Shown here in pieces: positions 1 through 10,767 of a stretch of 34,282 bases of DNA. Within the stretch, counting starts at the first letter, position 1, and every line of letters starts with the position of its first letter. This DNA comes from Candidatus Zhuqueibacterota bacterium (lineage in GTDB: Bacteria; Zhuqueibacterota; Zhuqueibacteria; Thermofontimicrobiales; Thiofontviventaceae): assembly GCA_016926625.1 (NCBI GenBank), contig JAFGOE010000133.1:1-34282 (forward strand). Direction: 5' to 3'. Made by a program: the position numbers and the translations under genes. Under the pieces are notes generated by a model that was given only the letters and a program-made list of their open reading frames with translations, had not been told where the DNA came from and searched no databases.

Positions 1-44
1 TAATACCATTTTTCGACGGGACGAGTCGTTTTAAAGGAAACTGA

Positions 45-191
45 ACTATCAATTTATGCCATTGGACTATCTATAATGATAACCAGCCATATTTTAGTGA
101 TATTGAGCGGTTTACTTGTGCCATTTTGGCCGAATTAATGGGCTGTCAAAGCAAAAAAGATGGTTATCATTATATTCGTAAACATCTTTAA
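45..191 (+). pseudogene. Open 3' fragment of an unrecognised coding sequence
   Basis: After an in-frame TGA at 42-44, a frame stays open for 48 codons to a TAA at 189-191. It reads like protein (residues DNQPYFSDIERF, then a segment ending HYIRKHL), but I do not recognise the family. It has no start codon with a ribosome binding site. It lies just upstream of the GH3 gene, in a neighbourhood where other gene remnants occur. It may be the tail of a decayed gene or a chance open frame. The rest of the 5' leader (192-250) shows only the GH3 ribosome binding site. Confidence 0.25.
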
Positions 192-250
192 GCTTTTCTA
201 AATGTACAAATCGTAATACAATTTACTATTCACTTGTTAAGGAGAGTTAT

Positions 251-3028
251 ATGGTACAAAGAATCAAATCAGTAATTGGAATAGCACTTTTGTTTTTAAA
301 CTCAACTCTGTTATTCTCTCAAACTGGTACAATCAATGCTGGAAATAATCAGATCATCAATTGGGAAAAGGATCACTCGGCACAACTTAAGGGAAATGTA
401 TCTTCCGATAAACTAAAAGTGGAATGGACATGTCCTCAGAATTCTAAAGTCGTTTTCAAAAACGCTTCTAATCCTGTTACAGAGGTTACCTTTCCTCGTC
501 CCGGTTACTATTTATTAGTTCTGACCGGTAAGGGATCAGGGAAAGACTCGGTAACCAGTTCCACCATTGTAAATGTCTTCAAGCCGAATTCCTATAAAGA
601 AAGGCTTTCTGATTTGATAGGACTAATGACGGTTGATGAGAAGATTAAACAACTGACCAATCAATCAGATGCGATTCCTCGATTAGGACTTCCCAAATAC
701 AACTATTGGAGTGAAGCTTTGCACGGAGTAGTTGCAAGCGGAGCAACTTCCTTCCCGCAAGCTGTTGCAATGGGCTCGACGTGGGATCCTGATCTCATAT
801 ATCGTGTAGGCACAGCTATTTCTGATGAAGCGCGTGCTTTGAATGCTACCAGCGGCAATGGACTAACATATTGGAGTCCAACCATTAATATTGCTCGTGA
901 TCCACGCTGGGGTCGGAATGAGGAGTCATATAGTGAAGATCCTTATCTTCTTTCTCGCATGGCTGTCGCCTTTGTTCAAGGCATGCAGGGCAATGATCCC
1001 TATTACTTGAAAACTGTTTCTACTCCTAAGCATTTCATGGCGAATAATGAAGAAGAGCGCCGTCACACGGGCTCCTCTGATGTTGATATGCGCAGCATGT
1101 GGGAATATTATTTGCCCGCTTTTCGCCAGGCAATTGTCGAAGGTAGAGCCTACTCCATTATGGGTGCATATAATGAAGTAAATCATGTTCCCTGTAATGC
1201 AAACATGTTTTTGTTAAATGATCTGTTACGACGTACTTGGGGGTTTGAAGGTTATGTCGTATCGGACTGCGGTGCGATTAATGATATTGTATTTGGACAT
1301 AATTTCTTCAAAACCGGTGCGCAAGCAGCAGCCAGGAGTATCCTTGCCGGCTGCGACCTGTGTTGTGGAGAAGAGTATCGTGAATATTTGCAAGAAGCTC
1401 TCGATGAAGGATTATTAGAAGTGAAAGATCTTGATCACGCTTTAGAACGAGTTCTTTCTGCTCGTTTCCGGTTGGGCGAATTCGATCCGGCTGAAATGGT
1501 CCCCTATAGCTCAATTACCAAAGATAAGCTTGATTCCAGGGTTAATCGTAATCTGGCACTTGAAGTTGCGCGGAAATCAATCGTACTTCTTAAGAATAAT
1601 GGGATACTACCTCTAAAAAGGGATAAGATAAAATCAATTGCAGTTATCGGCCCAAATGCAGCTGAAGCTCAGCTTGGCATTTATAGCGGTTGGCCGAATG
1701 TTTTGGTTAGTCCTCTTGAAGGAATAAAAGAGAAAGCTGTTGTTCATGGGATTAGAATTGACTATTCAATGGGATGCGCTATTAGTAGCATTTCTTTGAG
1801 ACCCATTGAACCCCAATACTTTGCCAGCGCTGAAGGAACGAACAAAGCTGGCATGAAGGGTGAGTACTTTGATAATATGAATCTGTCCGGGAATCCTGTT
1901 ATCACGCGTATCGATTCCATGATAAATTTTAATTTTGGTACTGATTCCCCTGCACCTGGTGTATCGGAAGATCATTTTTCTATCCGGTGGAGAGGCAGAA
2001 TAGTGCCTCCCGATACTGTCCATCATATTGGTACCAGCACTGATGATGGAGTGCGGCTCTATCTCGATGGAAAGTTATTAATTGATGACTGGAGGGATCA
2101 TAGTGAAGTGCCGAATCGAGCGGACGTAGATTTGAAGCCGGGGAAAGAATATGATGTTGAGTTCCAATACTATGACAATGCTCTCGGTGCAAGCGCAAGA
2201 TTAACCTGGGATCTTGCTCAGAAAGATTTCAGCGCAGCTAAAAATGTCGCCGCGAATAATGATGTTGTTATTTTCGTTCTTGGTACTTCGCCCGAGATCG
2301 CTCGGGAGGGTTTGGACCGTACTGAAATTGAATTACCTCAAATTCAAAGAGACTTAATTGATGCGGTCGCATCCGTCAACCCTCAAATTATTATTATCCT
2401 TGTAAACGGTGGTCCCGTTGCTCTTGCTGGAACTGAAAACAAAGCTGGTGCAATTGTAGAAGCATGGTACTCGGGAGAATTGGGCGGAAAAGCCATTGCT
2501 GAAGTTTTATTCGGCGATATTAATCCTGGCGGTAAACTGCCTGAAACTTTTTATGCATCGACACAACAGCTTCCTCCTATGTCTGAATATGATCTTATTA
2601 ATTATCCCCGGACATATATGTATTTTGATCAGCCTGTTTTGTTTCCGTTTGGCCATGGACTCTCATATACTCAATTTGAATATAGTAATCTAAAATTTAA
2701 CTCCGACAAACTTAAAAAAGATGGTGAGATCGAAATCCAATTTACATTACAAAATACCGGCCAAATGAAAGGTGATGAAGTTGCTCAGGTATATGTCCAT
2801 GCTGATAATGCATCTATAAAAGTACCTATCAACCAATTAAAACGGTTTCAAAGGATTACACTTGCTCCTGGAGAGAATAAGATACTCACATTCAAAATAC
2901 CGGCATCTGAGTTCTCTTTTTACGATACCAAAACCAACGACTTCAGGATAAAATCGGGGCAGTGGGAAATTCAAGTTGGCAGTTCATCCAAAGATATTCG
3001 TCTGAAGGAGTCTTTTACAATTGAGTAG
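251..3028 (+). CDS. Secreted GH3 beta-xylosidase/beta-glucosidase with PA14 insert
   Basis: This 925-residue exo-acting glycoside hydrolase family 3 enzyme probably removes beta-linked xylose or glucose from oligosaccharides outside the cytoplasm. A signal peptide occupies about residues 1-24 (ending LLFSQ). A PKD-like beta domain follows (about 25-110), then the GH3 TIM barrel. The nucleophile motif VVSDCGA places the catalytic Asp at residue 339, and a KHF substrate-binding motif lies upstream. The second alpha/beta domain is interrupted by a PA14 carbohydrate-binding insert (about 533-655; GEYFDN to RLTWDL), and a fibronectin-III-like domain closes the protein (about 825-920). The barrel motifs resemble the xylosidase branch more than classical beta-glucosidases, but substrate cannot be fixed from sequence. 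The start is supported by AAGGAG seven bases upstream. It is the first intact gene of the hemicellulase cluster. Confidence 0.93.
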   Translation: MVQRIKSVIGIALLFLNSTLLFSQTGTINAGNNQIINWEKDHSAQLKGNVSSDKLKVEWTCPQNSKVVFKNASNPVTEVTFPRPGYYLLVLTGKGSGKDSVTSSTIVNVFKPNSYKERLSDLIGLMTVDEKIKQLTNQSDAIPRLGLPKYNYWSEALHGVVASGATSFPQAVAMGSTWDPDLIYRVGTAISDEARALNATSGNGLTYWSPTINIARDPRWGRNEESYSEDPYLLSRMAVAFVQGMQGNDPYYLKTVSTPKHFMANNEEERRHTGSSDVDMRSMWEYYLPAFRQAIVEGRAYSIMGAYNEVNHVPCNANMFLLNDLLRRTWGFEGYVVSDCGAINDIVFGHNFFKTGAQAAARSILAGCDLCCGEEYREYLQEALDEGLLEVKDLDHALERVLSARFRLGEFDPAEMVPYSSITKDKLDSRVNRNLALEVARKSIVLLKNNGILPLKRDKIKSIAVIGPNAAEAQLGIYSGWPNVLVSPLEGIKEKAVVHGIRIDYSMGCAISSISLRPIEPQYFASAEGTNKAGMKGEYFDNMNLSGNPVITRIDSMINFNFGTDSPAPGVSEDHFSIRWRGRIVPPDTVHHIGTSTDDGVRLYLDGKLLIDDWRDHSEVPNRADVDLKPGKEYDVEFQYYDNALGASARLTWDLAQKDFSAAKNVAANNDVVIFVLGTSPEIAREGLDRTEIELPQIQRDLIDAVASVNPQIIIILVNGGPVALAGTENKAGAIVEAWYSGELGGKAIAEVLFGDINPGGKLPETFYASTQQLPPMSEYDLINYPRTYMYFDQPVLFPFGHGLSYTQFEYSNLKFNSDKLKKDGEIEIQFTLQNTGQMKGDEVAQVYVHADNASIKVPINQLKRFQRITLAPGENKILTFKIPASEFSFYDTKTNDFRIKSGQWEIQVGSSSKDIRLKESFTIE

Positions 3029-3059
3029 AGATTTGTTGGTACAGTTGCACCATCTCTTT

Positions 3060-3866
3060 ACGATGGCTCAGGGATATTTGGGTAGATACTCTCTGCATTT
3101 CTTCTATATACGGTGAACGATTGGAGCAAAAAAAGGATTGTAAACGACTTTGACGAGAAGGACTGGTTCACCACCCTTTCAAGTACTCTGAAGATGGATG
3201 AGTTGATCACAAAGCATGCAACAATTATGGATGCGTATGATGCACAAAAGAAAATTGGCCTTATTGTCGATGAGTGGGGGTAACTGGTTCGATATTGAGC
3301 CAGAAACGAATCCTGGCTTTCTCTATCAACAAAACACACTCCGCGATGCAATGGTTGCGGCTGTAAACTTAAACATCTTTCACAAACATTGTGATCGTGT
3401 CAAGATGGCAAACATTGCTCAAATAGTGAACGTGCTGCAGGCAATGATTCTTAAAAGGGAAAGTGAAATAGTGCTAACTCCAACCTACTATGTCTTTAAG
3501 ATGTATTCCGTGCATCAGGACGCCGTGCTGCTACCTGTTGATCTCCAGAGTGAATCGTACACCAACGGCGCAGATTCGATACCCGCGTTAAACGTATCTG
3601 CATCGAAGGACCAGGAAGGAAGAATCCATGTCTCACTCGCAAATCTCCACCCGATGAAAGCACAGAACCTCCGATGCGAATTGAAGGGAACGACCAGCTC
3701 CAAAGTTACCGGTGAAATCATCACAGCGGCAATTATGGATGCGTACAATGATTTTGGCAAGCCGGAAGCAGTGAATATAAAACCGTTCGCAAGCGCGCAA
3801 CTTCGAAACGGGATTCTCACTGTTTCGCTTCCTGCCAAATCCGTAGTGACGCTTGAGGTGAATTGA
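3060..3866 (+). pseudogene. GH51 alpha-L-arabinofuranosidase remnant, truncated and frameshifted
   Basis: This is the 3' half of a family GH51 arabinofuranosidase gene. Conserved pieces appear in order but in different frames. SLHFFY (about 3090-3107) is followed by an apparent extra TA in TATATA. A second frame then runs from 3113 (VNDWSKK to IVDEWG, the DEWG nucleophile motif). A G5 run at 3276-3280 puts TAA in frame. The third frame (3216-3866) restores NWFDIEPETNPGFLYQQ, RVKMANIAQ and the C-terminal beta-sandwich. Removing one G would rejoin DEWG-NWFD. The 5' half, including the signal peptide, barrel start and acid/base motif, is missing, so a sequencing error alone does not explain it. 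The longest piece (216 codons) would lack the nucleophile and be inactive. It differs from the intact GH51 gene at 8840. Confidence 0.85.
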
Positions 3867-3914
3867 CCCGGCAATGAGGCTGAGAATCAATTAGCCGGAA
3901 TGCGGAATCCGGGC

Positions 3915-3932
3915 GTATCATGCGCATGACAC
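3915..3932. promoter_or_regulatory. 18-bp near-perfect palindrome
   Basis: GTATCATGCGCATGACAC is a dyad with a single mismatch between its 9-base arms. It lies in the non-coding gap (3867-4076) between two gene remnants. The size and symmetry fit a site for a dimeric regulator, but no regulator gene is nearby and no second copy was noticed. It could be a chance palindrome. Nothing else is recognisable in this gap. Confidence 0.2.
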
Positions 3933-4076
3933 ACCTTATCATTTCGCTTCGATAGCTTGTGTGAAATCGTTGTCTTGCAATATCAACGACTTTGCGCAAC
4001 AATCAGGATCAATAATGAATACAGATCATCTCGTATTTATTACTCTTGCTAGCTTTTTGACGGGGCGAGCTAAATC

Positions 4077-4491
4077 ATGAACTGGTTCTCTGTATTTGCA
4101 GTGCTAATATTTTTTTAACAAATCTTTACGCCCAAGATTTCGGAAGCTAGGCAATGATACCTCCATTGGGATGGAACAGTTGGGATTGCTAGGGCTTAAC
4201 GGTCACTGAACCGGAAATACAGGCAAACGCGATGGAACAGAAATCGTTCAAGTCTATGTGCGCAATGTAAACGATGAAGACGAATCATTGCAAACTTTAA
4301 AAGGTTTTAACAGGGTTATGATAGCTTCCGGAAAAACCTGTCAGACAGTGATCAACCTGCCATATTCTTCGTTTGAGTTTTACGTCAGAGCAAGCGGTAA
4401 GATGGTTGTGACTGCAGGTGTGCATGAAGTTTTATACGGCGATAGCTCCGATGCGAAAGATTTAAAAGCAGGAAAGATTATAATTCAATAA
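4077..4491 (+). pseudogene. GH3 glycosidase with the middle deleted (signal peptide plus C-terminal domain)
   Basis: Both ends of a secreted GH3 gene survive while the catalytic centre is gone. At 4077 an ATG opens a signal-peptide-like stretch, MNWFSVFAVLIFF. A run of seven T's then causes a stop, and the adjacent frame continues as LTNLYAQDFGS, a plausible cleavage region. One T has apparently been lost. From about 4213 the frame reads GNTGKRDGTEIVQVYVR, typical of the C-terminal fibronectin-III-like domain of GH3 enzymes, and runs to TAA at 4489-4491. An expected 600 or more intervening residues are absent. The piece beginning at 4258 is only 77 codons and has no catalytic residues. Confidence 0.8.
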
Positions 4492-4531
4492 ACTCATGAA
4501 GTTATATAATCAATCAGCAAAAATCTCTTAA

Positions 4532-5734
<1,203 letters not shown>

Positions 5735-5773
5735 ATCATGTAATAATTAAAGCAAATGGTATTTTGAAAACGA

Positions 5774-6040
5774 AGAAATGAGAAATCCGGCGATATTATT
5801 GTAAAGGTTGTGAATGCTTCGTCTGAACCGCTTAATACACAGATTGATCTTAATGATGCCAGAAAGCTTTCAGGTAGCGGTAAAGCGATAGTGCTAACAT
5901 CGACAAGCCCGCTGGATGAAAATACATTGGAAGAGCCTTTGAAGGTTTCTCCAAAGATTGAAACAGTTGAGGTCTCGGGAACAACTATTGCTCGATTGTT
6001 ACCCGGAAATTCATTCACAATTATCCGTATAACGACTTCC
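5774..6040 (+). pseudogene. C-terminal scrap of a second GH51-type arabinofuranosidase
   Basis: The frame reads SGDIIVKVVNASSEPLNTQ, then LTSTSPLDENTLEEP and LLPGNSFTIIRI. This resembles the C-terminal beta-sandwich of the larger Bacteroidota-type GH51 arabinofuranosidases. Homology seems to end near 6031, where such proteins usually stop, while the frame runs open to 6157 with sequence that no longer looks conserved. No barrel, signal peptide or start codon with a binding site precedes it. It is separate from the remnant at 3060-3866, which has its own C-terminal end, so it is probably a third dead gene of the cluster. Family assignment is from recognition of the C-terminal pattern. Confidence 0.65.
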
Positions 6041-6210
6041 AGTGGAAAAAATAAATATCTTTACGGCAAGGTGCTGAGTATTTGTCGGATTCCGGTTTTT
6101 GCCCGAACGCGTAAGAGGCAGAACGCAAGAATGACGCCGAAAGTATCTTGCCATTAAACACGATAGAGAATAATAATATTGGTTCATCTATGTCGATGCG
6201 AGGTTCAAGA

Positions 6211-8622
6211 ATGAAAAAAAAGTTATTACCTTTGTTACTTCTGATCGCAATACAGCACGACGTATTGTTGGGACAGACCCTTCAAAAAGAAAATGATGGA
6301 ATAGTCATCACCTCCTTTCATGATCTGAATGGAATAAAGAAGCTAAGACTGAAAATCTGGGATACTAATATCATTCAAGTCATTGCTTCTCCGACTGACG
6401 AATTTTCACAACGCGGCAGTCTTATTCTTACTGAAATGCCGCCGTCAACTCCCAAATGGAAGCTTGATGAAAGTAAAGACTGGATTATTCTGTCAACATC
6501 TTCTGTTACTGCCCATGTCGATAAAAATTCATTGAATGTTACTTTTTCAGACAGTCTGGGAAATACTATTCTTTCCGAAGATGAGAAGAGCACGCGTGCT
6601 GCAACTATCGTCGGTGAGGATTGCTACAACATCAAGCAGTCATTTCGATATTCACCCGGAGAATTGTTGTACGGCCTTGGGAGTTATCAGAGCGCAGATA
6701 TGGCGTTAAACGGCAAAAAAATAACTCTGCTTCAGAAAAACCGGGAAGATATAGTGCCGGTGATTATTTCTACCAATCATTATGGATTGCTGTGGGATAA
6801 TTACTCCTACGGTGAGTTCAACGACACGCGCGGCAGCTACTACCTCTGGTCAGAAGTTGCGGATGAAATAAATTATTTCTTCATCTATGGAAAAGATATC
6901 GACTCCATTGTCTCCGCTTACCGTAAGTTGACCGGAAAGTCGCCAATGTATCCGAAGTGGGCTTTCGGTTACATCCAGTCGAAACAGAAATACAACACGC
7001 AGGATGAAATTGTCTCGATTGTTAAAGACTTCCGTGAGAGAAAATTCCCGCTTGATCTCATCGTTCAAGATTGGTTGTACTGGCCTGAAGGAGGATGGGG
7101 ACAAAAATCTTTCGACCATAAAAATTATCCTGATCCTACACAGATGGTAAGAGATATTCATGACATGAATGCGAAAATCATGATCTCTATCTGGCCAAAT
7201 ATGACGAAAGGGACTCCCGACCAAGTCGAGTTGGCGAAAATTGGCGGCCTGTTTACCAACGAAGAACACCTGAATATTCTTCTGTCCGAAGCACGGCAAC
7301 TGTATTGGAAACAGGTAAACGATTCGCTGTTCTCAACCGGCATGGATGGATTTTGGGCGGACTGCACTGAAGGATATGATTCGGATTGGTCTTCACCATT
7401 CTTCAAGCTGCCAGATCTGAAATTGAATGAGGTCAATTCCGACGTGCTCAGGAAATTGATGAACAGCGGCCGATACATTAATGTGTATGCGTTGATGCAG
7501 ACCAAAGGATTGTATGAAGGTTGGCGTTCGACGCAGTCGCAGAAGCGTGTGTTCATTCTTACACGCTCATCGTTCGCCGGAATGCAGAAGTATGCGGCGA
7601 GTTACTGGACCGGTGATGTCTCCGCAAACTGGGAAGAGTTCCGGATGCAAATACCTGCGGGACTCAACTTCTGCATGACAGGAGTTCCCTATTGGACAAC
7701 CGATATAGCAGGTTACTTCATCAAACATCAACCGGGCTGGTGGTTTGCCAATGGAGTATTTGAAAAAGGTCAGGAGGATGAGGGCTTCAAAGAGCTCTAT
7801 ACACGTTGGTTCCAGTTTGCTGCGTTCTGTCCATTATTTCGTGCCCATGGCGCCGATTTCCCGCGCGAGCCATGGGCTTTTGGAACTCCCGAATCGAAAA
7901 CCTACCAGACGCTGCTAAGGTTCACTAACCTGCGCTACCGGTTGATGCCATACATTTATTCCTTGGCCTGGAAGGTCACTAGTGAAAATTACACAATGAT
8001 GCGCGCATTGCCATTTGATTTTATGAACGACTCTGACGTTTTCGCTATCAATGACCAGTACATGTTCGGCCCTTCAATCATGGTGAGTCCGGTTGTACAA
8101 CCGCTGTACAATCATCCCAACGATGTGAAAATAGATTCATCGAGTTACACCCGTGAAGTCTATTTACCAAAAGGTACGGAATGGTTTGATTTCTGGACAG
8201 GAAAGAAATTCGAAGGTGGTCAGAAAATAGAAGCGGATGCATCGTATGAAACCATGCCGCTGTTTGTCCGCGCCGGTTCTATAATTCCTATGGGACCGTT
8301 TATTCAATATTCCACAGAACGAAGCGATCCAATTGAAATTAGAATTTATCCCGGTACTAATGGTGAATTCACGCTCTATGAAGACGAGAACGACAATTAC
8401 AATTATAAGAAAGGATTTTATTCTCTGATCACTTTTCGATGGAATGACGCGAAAAAAAGATTAACCATTGAAGCACGAAAAGGTTCTTACCCTGGAATGC
8501 TTAAGGAACGCACATTTAATATTGTATTAGTAAGCGAGAATAAAGGGGTTGGTGTCGAAGTGCCTAAAACATTAAATAAAACGATCAAGTATTCAAAGAA
8601 GGAGGCCGTCTTAGATTTTTAA
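6211..8622 (+). CDS. Secreted GH31 alpha-xylosidase/alpha-glucosidase
   Basis: This family GH31 retaining alpha-glycosidase probably removes alpha-xylosyl units (xyloglucan side chains) or alpha-glucosyl units from oligosaccharides. I prefer the ATG at 6211 over an upstream in-frame ATG at 6148, because 6211 opens a clean signal peptide (MKKKLLPLLLL to LLGQ) and has GAGG upstream. That gives 803 residues. An N-terminal beta-sandwich is followed by the barrel (SPMYPKWAFGYIQSKQKY; then IVQDWLYW, common in alpha-xylosidases). The nucleophile motif DGFWADCTEG has Asp384 from this start, and WTGDVSANW has the likely acid/base Asp469. C-terminal beta domains follow. It lacks the PA14 insert seen in some Bacteroides GH31 xylosidases. 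The substrate is inferred, not shown. Confidence 0.92.
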   Translation: MKKKLLPLLLLIAIQHDVLLGQTLQKENDGIVITSFHDLNGIKKLRLKIWDTNIIQVIASPTDEFSQRGSLILTEMPPSTPKWKLDESKDWIILSTSSVTAHVDKNSLNVTFSDSLGNTILSEDEKSTRAATIVGEDCYNIKQSFRYSPGELLYGLGSYQSADMALNGKKITLLQKNREDIVPVIISTNHYGLLWDNYSYGEFNDTRGSYYLWSEVADEINYFFIYGKDIDSIVSAYRKLTGKSPMYPKWAFGYIQSKQKYNTQDEIVSIVKDFRERKFPLDLIVQDWLYWPEGGWGQKSFDHKNYPDPTQMVRDIHDMNAKIMISIWPNMTKGTPDQVELAKIGGLFTNEEHLNILLSEARQLYWKQVNDSLFSTGMDGFWADCTEGYDSDWSSPFFKLPDLKLNEVNSDVLRKLMNSGRYINVYALMQTKGLYEGWRSTQSQKRVFILTRSSFAGMQKYAASYWTGDVSANWEEFRMQIPAGLNFCMTGVPYWTTDIAGYFIKHQPGWWFANGVFEKGQEDEGFKELYTRWFQFAAFCPLFRAHGADFPREPWAFGTPESKTYQTLLRFTNLRYRLMPYIYSLAWKVTSENYTMMRALPFDFMNDSDVFAINDQYMFGPSIMVSPVVQPLYNHPNDVKIDSSSYTREVYLPKGTEWFDFWTGKKFEGGQKIEADASYETMPLFVRAGSIIPMGPFIQYSTERSDPIEIRIYPGTNGEFTLYEDENDNYNYKKGFYSLITFRWNDAKKRLTIEARKGSYPGMLKERTFNIVLVSENKGVGVEVPKTLNKTIKYSKKEAVLDF

Positions 8623-8839
8623 TTATAAATAAGAATATATTTGAAAAATACAGCTCATAAGTGGCTGACCTGGCGCAGATGCCTGGATGAATTTTCACCT
8701 ATGCTTTGTAGAAACTAGCTATTTCCTTAATACATTATAAGGGAAATTAATCTATTTATTTTTAATTAAATGATAGCCCTTTATGTCGTTTCTATTTTAG
8801 GAAAGGATCTCATTAAATGTTTTCTAAAAGGAGTTCATC

Positions 8840-10381
8840 ATGAAAAAGTATTTCTTTGCTTTACTGCTTGCATTTCCTGTTATCCTGTCTGCGCAAACAG
8901 CTAAAATTAAAATTGATGTCGACAGGATAATCGGAGAAATTGATCCGAAGATTTACGGTGTGTTTATGGAACCTATTCATTTTAGCGGGGAAAGAATGGG
9001 TTTGCCCGACACAGCTAGCTTCAATACTCTATATGGGAATTTATACGATCCATCCTCATTGCTTGCAGACGAGAACGGATTCAGGAAAGATTATATTGAA
9101 GCCATGCAAGAACTTAAAATAACCAACATGCGCTGGCCAGGGGGGAATTTTGTCATGGGATATAACTGGCAGGATGGCATCGGGCCCAAGGATCAGCGCC
9201 CTGCTCAAATCAACCTTGCTTGGGGTGGTATCGATAACAATCATGTTGGCACGGATGAATGGATTGCATTAAATAAAACCATCGGGAGCGAGAATATAAT
9301 CTGTGTCAATCTCGGTCTTGCCACAATATTTGATGCGTGCTACTGGGTTGAATACTGCAACTACGGGAAAGGAACATATTATTCAGATTTACGTGCTAAG
9401 AACGGTCATCCCAAACCGTACAATGTAAAAATCTGGGATCTTGGCAATGAAGTCGACGGCTCGCCCTGGGAACTGGGTTATAAAAACGCTGATGATTACG
9501 TCAAAATTGCAAGAGAAGCTGCAAAGGCTATGAGATCTGTAGACAATACGATTAGATTTGTAGCTTCCGGATCATCGTACTATGAAAGCACTGGTCAGTG
9601 GGTCGAGTGGAACCGGAAAGTGCTCACAGGCTTGGGAGATATAATAGATTATATTTCCATTCATCGCTACTGGGAAAGATCAGATGAGTATTACACTTTC
9701 ATGGGACAAAGCGCTATGGATTTTGAAGAAAAAATCAGAGTGACGGCTGCTGAAATTGAAGCCGTAAAAGCAATGAAGGACTTTAGGAATCCAATCTATA
9801 TTTCATTTGATGAGTGGGGGACTTTTGGAAGAAATTTTAAATCCGTACTGCCGATAGCGCAATGTTTTAATTCTTTTATTCGTCATGCTGATGTTGTTAA
9901 AATGACTAACTTTACTATGCTAACATCTTTATTATCTAATGATAGAGAAAAAGGAACTTACAAAACGCCGTTATTTAATATATTTAAGTTATTTTCGAAT
10001 AGCTGCCACGGCAATTCAATTGATACGTATGTTGAATGCGATACCTTTAATACCGAAAAGTTTAAAGGGATTCCTTTTCTCGATGTTACCTCAGTGTATT
10101 CAAAAGAGACAAATACAGTCTATATTAATGTTGTCAACAGACATAAAGATAAGTCGATTGCTGCTGATATAATTAATAACTCGGGTATCTTTACAGGAAA
10201 AGCTGAAGTAAGATTAGTAAACAGTGCCTCGCTCGATGAACCTTTTTCATTTGATAAGAAGGAGCAGTATAACATAGTTATAAAAGAGATTAAATTCGAT
10301 GGTAATAAAATATCATGCTCGTTTCCGGTGCACTCATTTACACAGATCAAAGTCGGAGTGAAAAGAAATGAACAACGCTGA
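8840..10381 (+). CDS. Secreted GH51 alpha-L-arabinofuranosidase
   Basis: This intact 513-residue family GH51 enzyme removes terminal alpha-L-arabinofuranosyl side chains from arabinoxylan or arabinan. It has a signal peptide (residues 1-19, ending LSAQ), a TIM barrel and a C-terminal beta-sandwich. MRWPGGNF is the typical early barrel motif. WDLGNEVDGSPWELG carries the acid/base Glu204, and SFDEWGTF carries the nucleophile Glu325. Length and motif spacing are normal for the family, though an export signal is less usual than in the cytoplasmic GH51 enzymes. AAGGAG lies eight bases before the ATG. A 217-base AT-rich gap separates it from the GH31 gene, so it may have its own promoter, but I cannot point to one. 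It may cover the activity lost with the two GH51 remnants upstream. Confidence 0.95.
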   Translation: MKKYFFALLLAFPVILSAQTAKIKIDVDRIIGEIDPKIYGVFMEPIHFSGERMGLPDTASFNTLYGNLYDPSSLLADENGFRKDYIEAMQELKITNMRWPGGNFVMGYNWQDGIGPKDQRPAQINLAWGGIDNNHVGTDEWIALNKTIGSENIICVNLGLATIFDACYWVEYCNYGKGTYYSDLRAKNGHPKPYNVKIWDLGNEVDGSPWELGYKNADDYVKIAREAAKAMRSVDNTIRFVASGSSYYESTGQWVEWNRKVLTGLGDIIDYISIHRYWERSDEYYTFMGQSAMDFEEKIRVTAAEIEAVKAMKDFRNPIYISFDEWGTFGRNFKSVLPIAQCFNSFIRHADVVKMTNFTMLTSLLSNDREKGTYKTPLFNIFKLFSNSCHGNSIDTYVECDTFNTEKFKGIPFLDVTSVYSKETNTVYINVVNRHKDKSIAADIINNSGIFTGKAEVRLVNSASLDEPFSFDKKEQYNIVIKEIKFDGNKISCSFPVHSFTQIKVGVKRNEQR

Positions 10382-10767
10382 CTCGATTTTAATATATAAT
10401 TGATGGTCAATCGTTAGTGGAACAATTAGGCGACTCCAGCCGATTATTAGCTAACACTTTTTTTACTTGGGATGATATTAGAAAGGTTGATTTAAATTTA
10501 AACATTACAATCCCAGATGACAACGTTCGCTTATAAAAGGTGGTTCGACAGGAGTTGGTGGTTCGTCTTACAGCCAGTGGCAAATAGTCCAGTTTATTCC
10601 AAGAGTACGAACCATTAAAGAATTATCGCTTCAGCTTGTTGACTTCTGATGATCGTCAGTTATTACTTGAGGATGTATTACTAGAATATCGTCCGCGTAC
10701 CAATGATGAGAACAAGGTAAGTTTTGTGACAAGATGACATCAGTGCTAAGAAATATTGCCAAGAAAA
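10382..10767. other. Non-coding gap with a possible degenerate coding segment
   Basis: No complete gene is visible. At 10645-10736 (+) one frame reads TSDDRQLLLEDVLLEYRPR and ends in TGA. Slightly upstream another frame reads SSYSQWQIVQFIPRVRTI. Both look protein-like, with a beta-sandwich flavour, but stops separate them and no family is recognised. This fits further erosion at the edge of the hydrolase cluster. No convincing terminator follows the GH51 gene. Confidence 0.25.

Noticed and set aside
3260..3290. Programmed ribosomal frameshifting in the GH51 remnant
   Set aside because: There is no slippery heptamer with a following structure, and the 5' half of the gene is absent, so decay is simpler.
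3216..3866. A functional 216-residue protein
   Set aside because: It is the C-terminal part of GH51 without catalytic residues, joined in another frame to the upstream DEWG motif.
5810..6157. A small intact gene of 115 codons
   Set aside because: The conserved part begins upstream of any start codon and ends about 40 codons before the stop; it matches a GH51 C-terminal domain.
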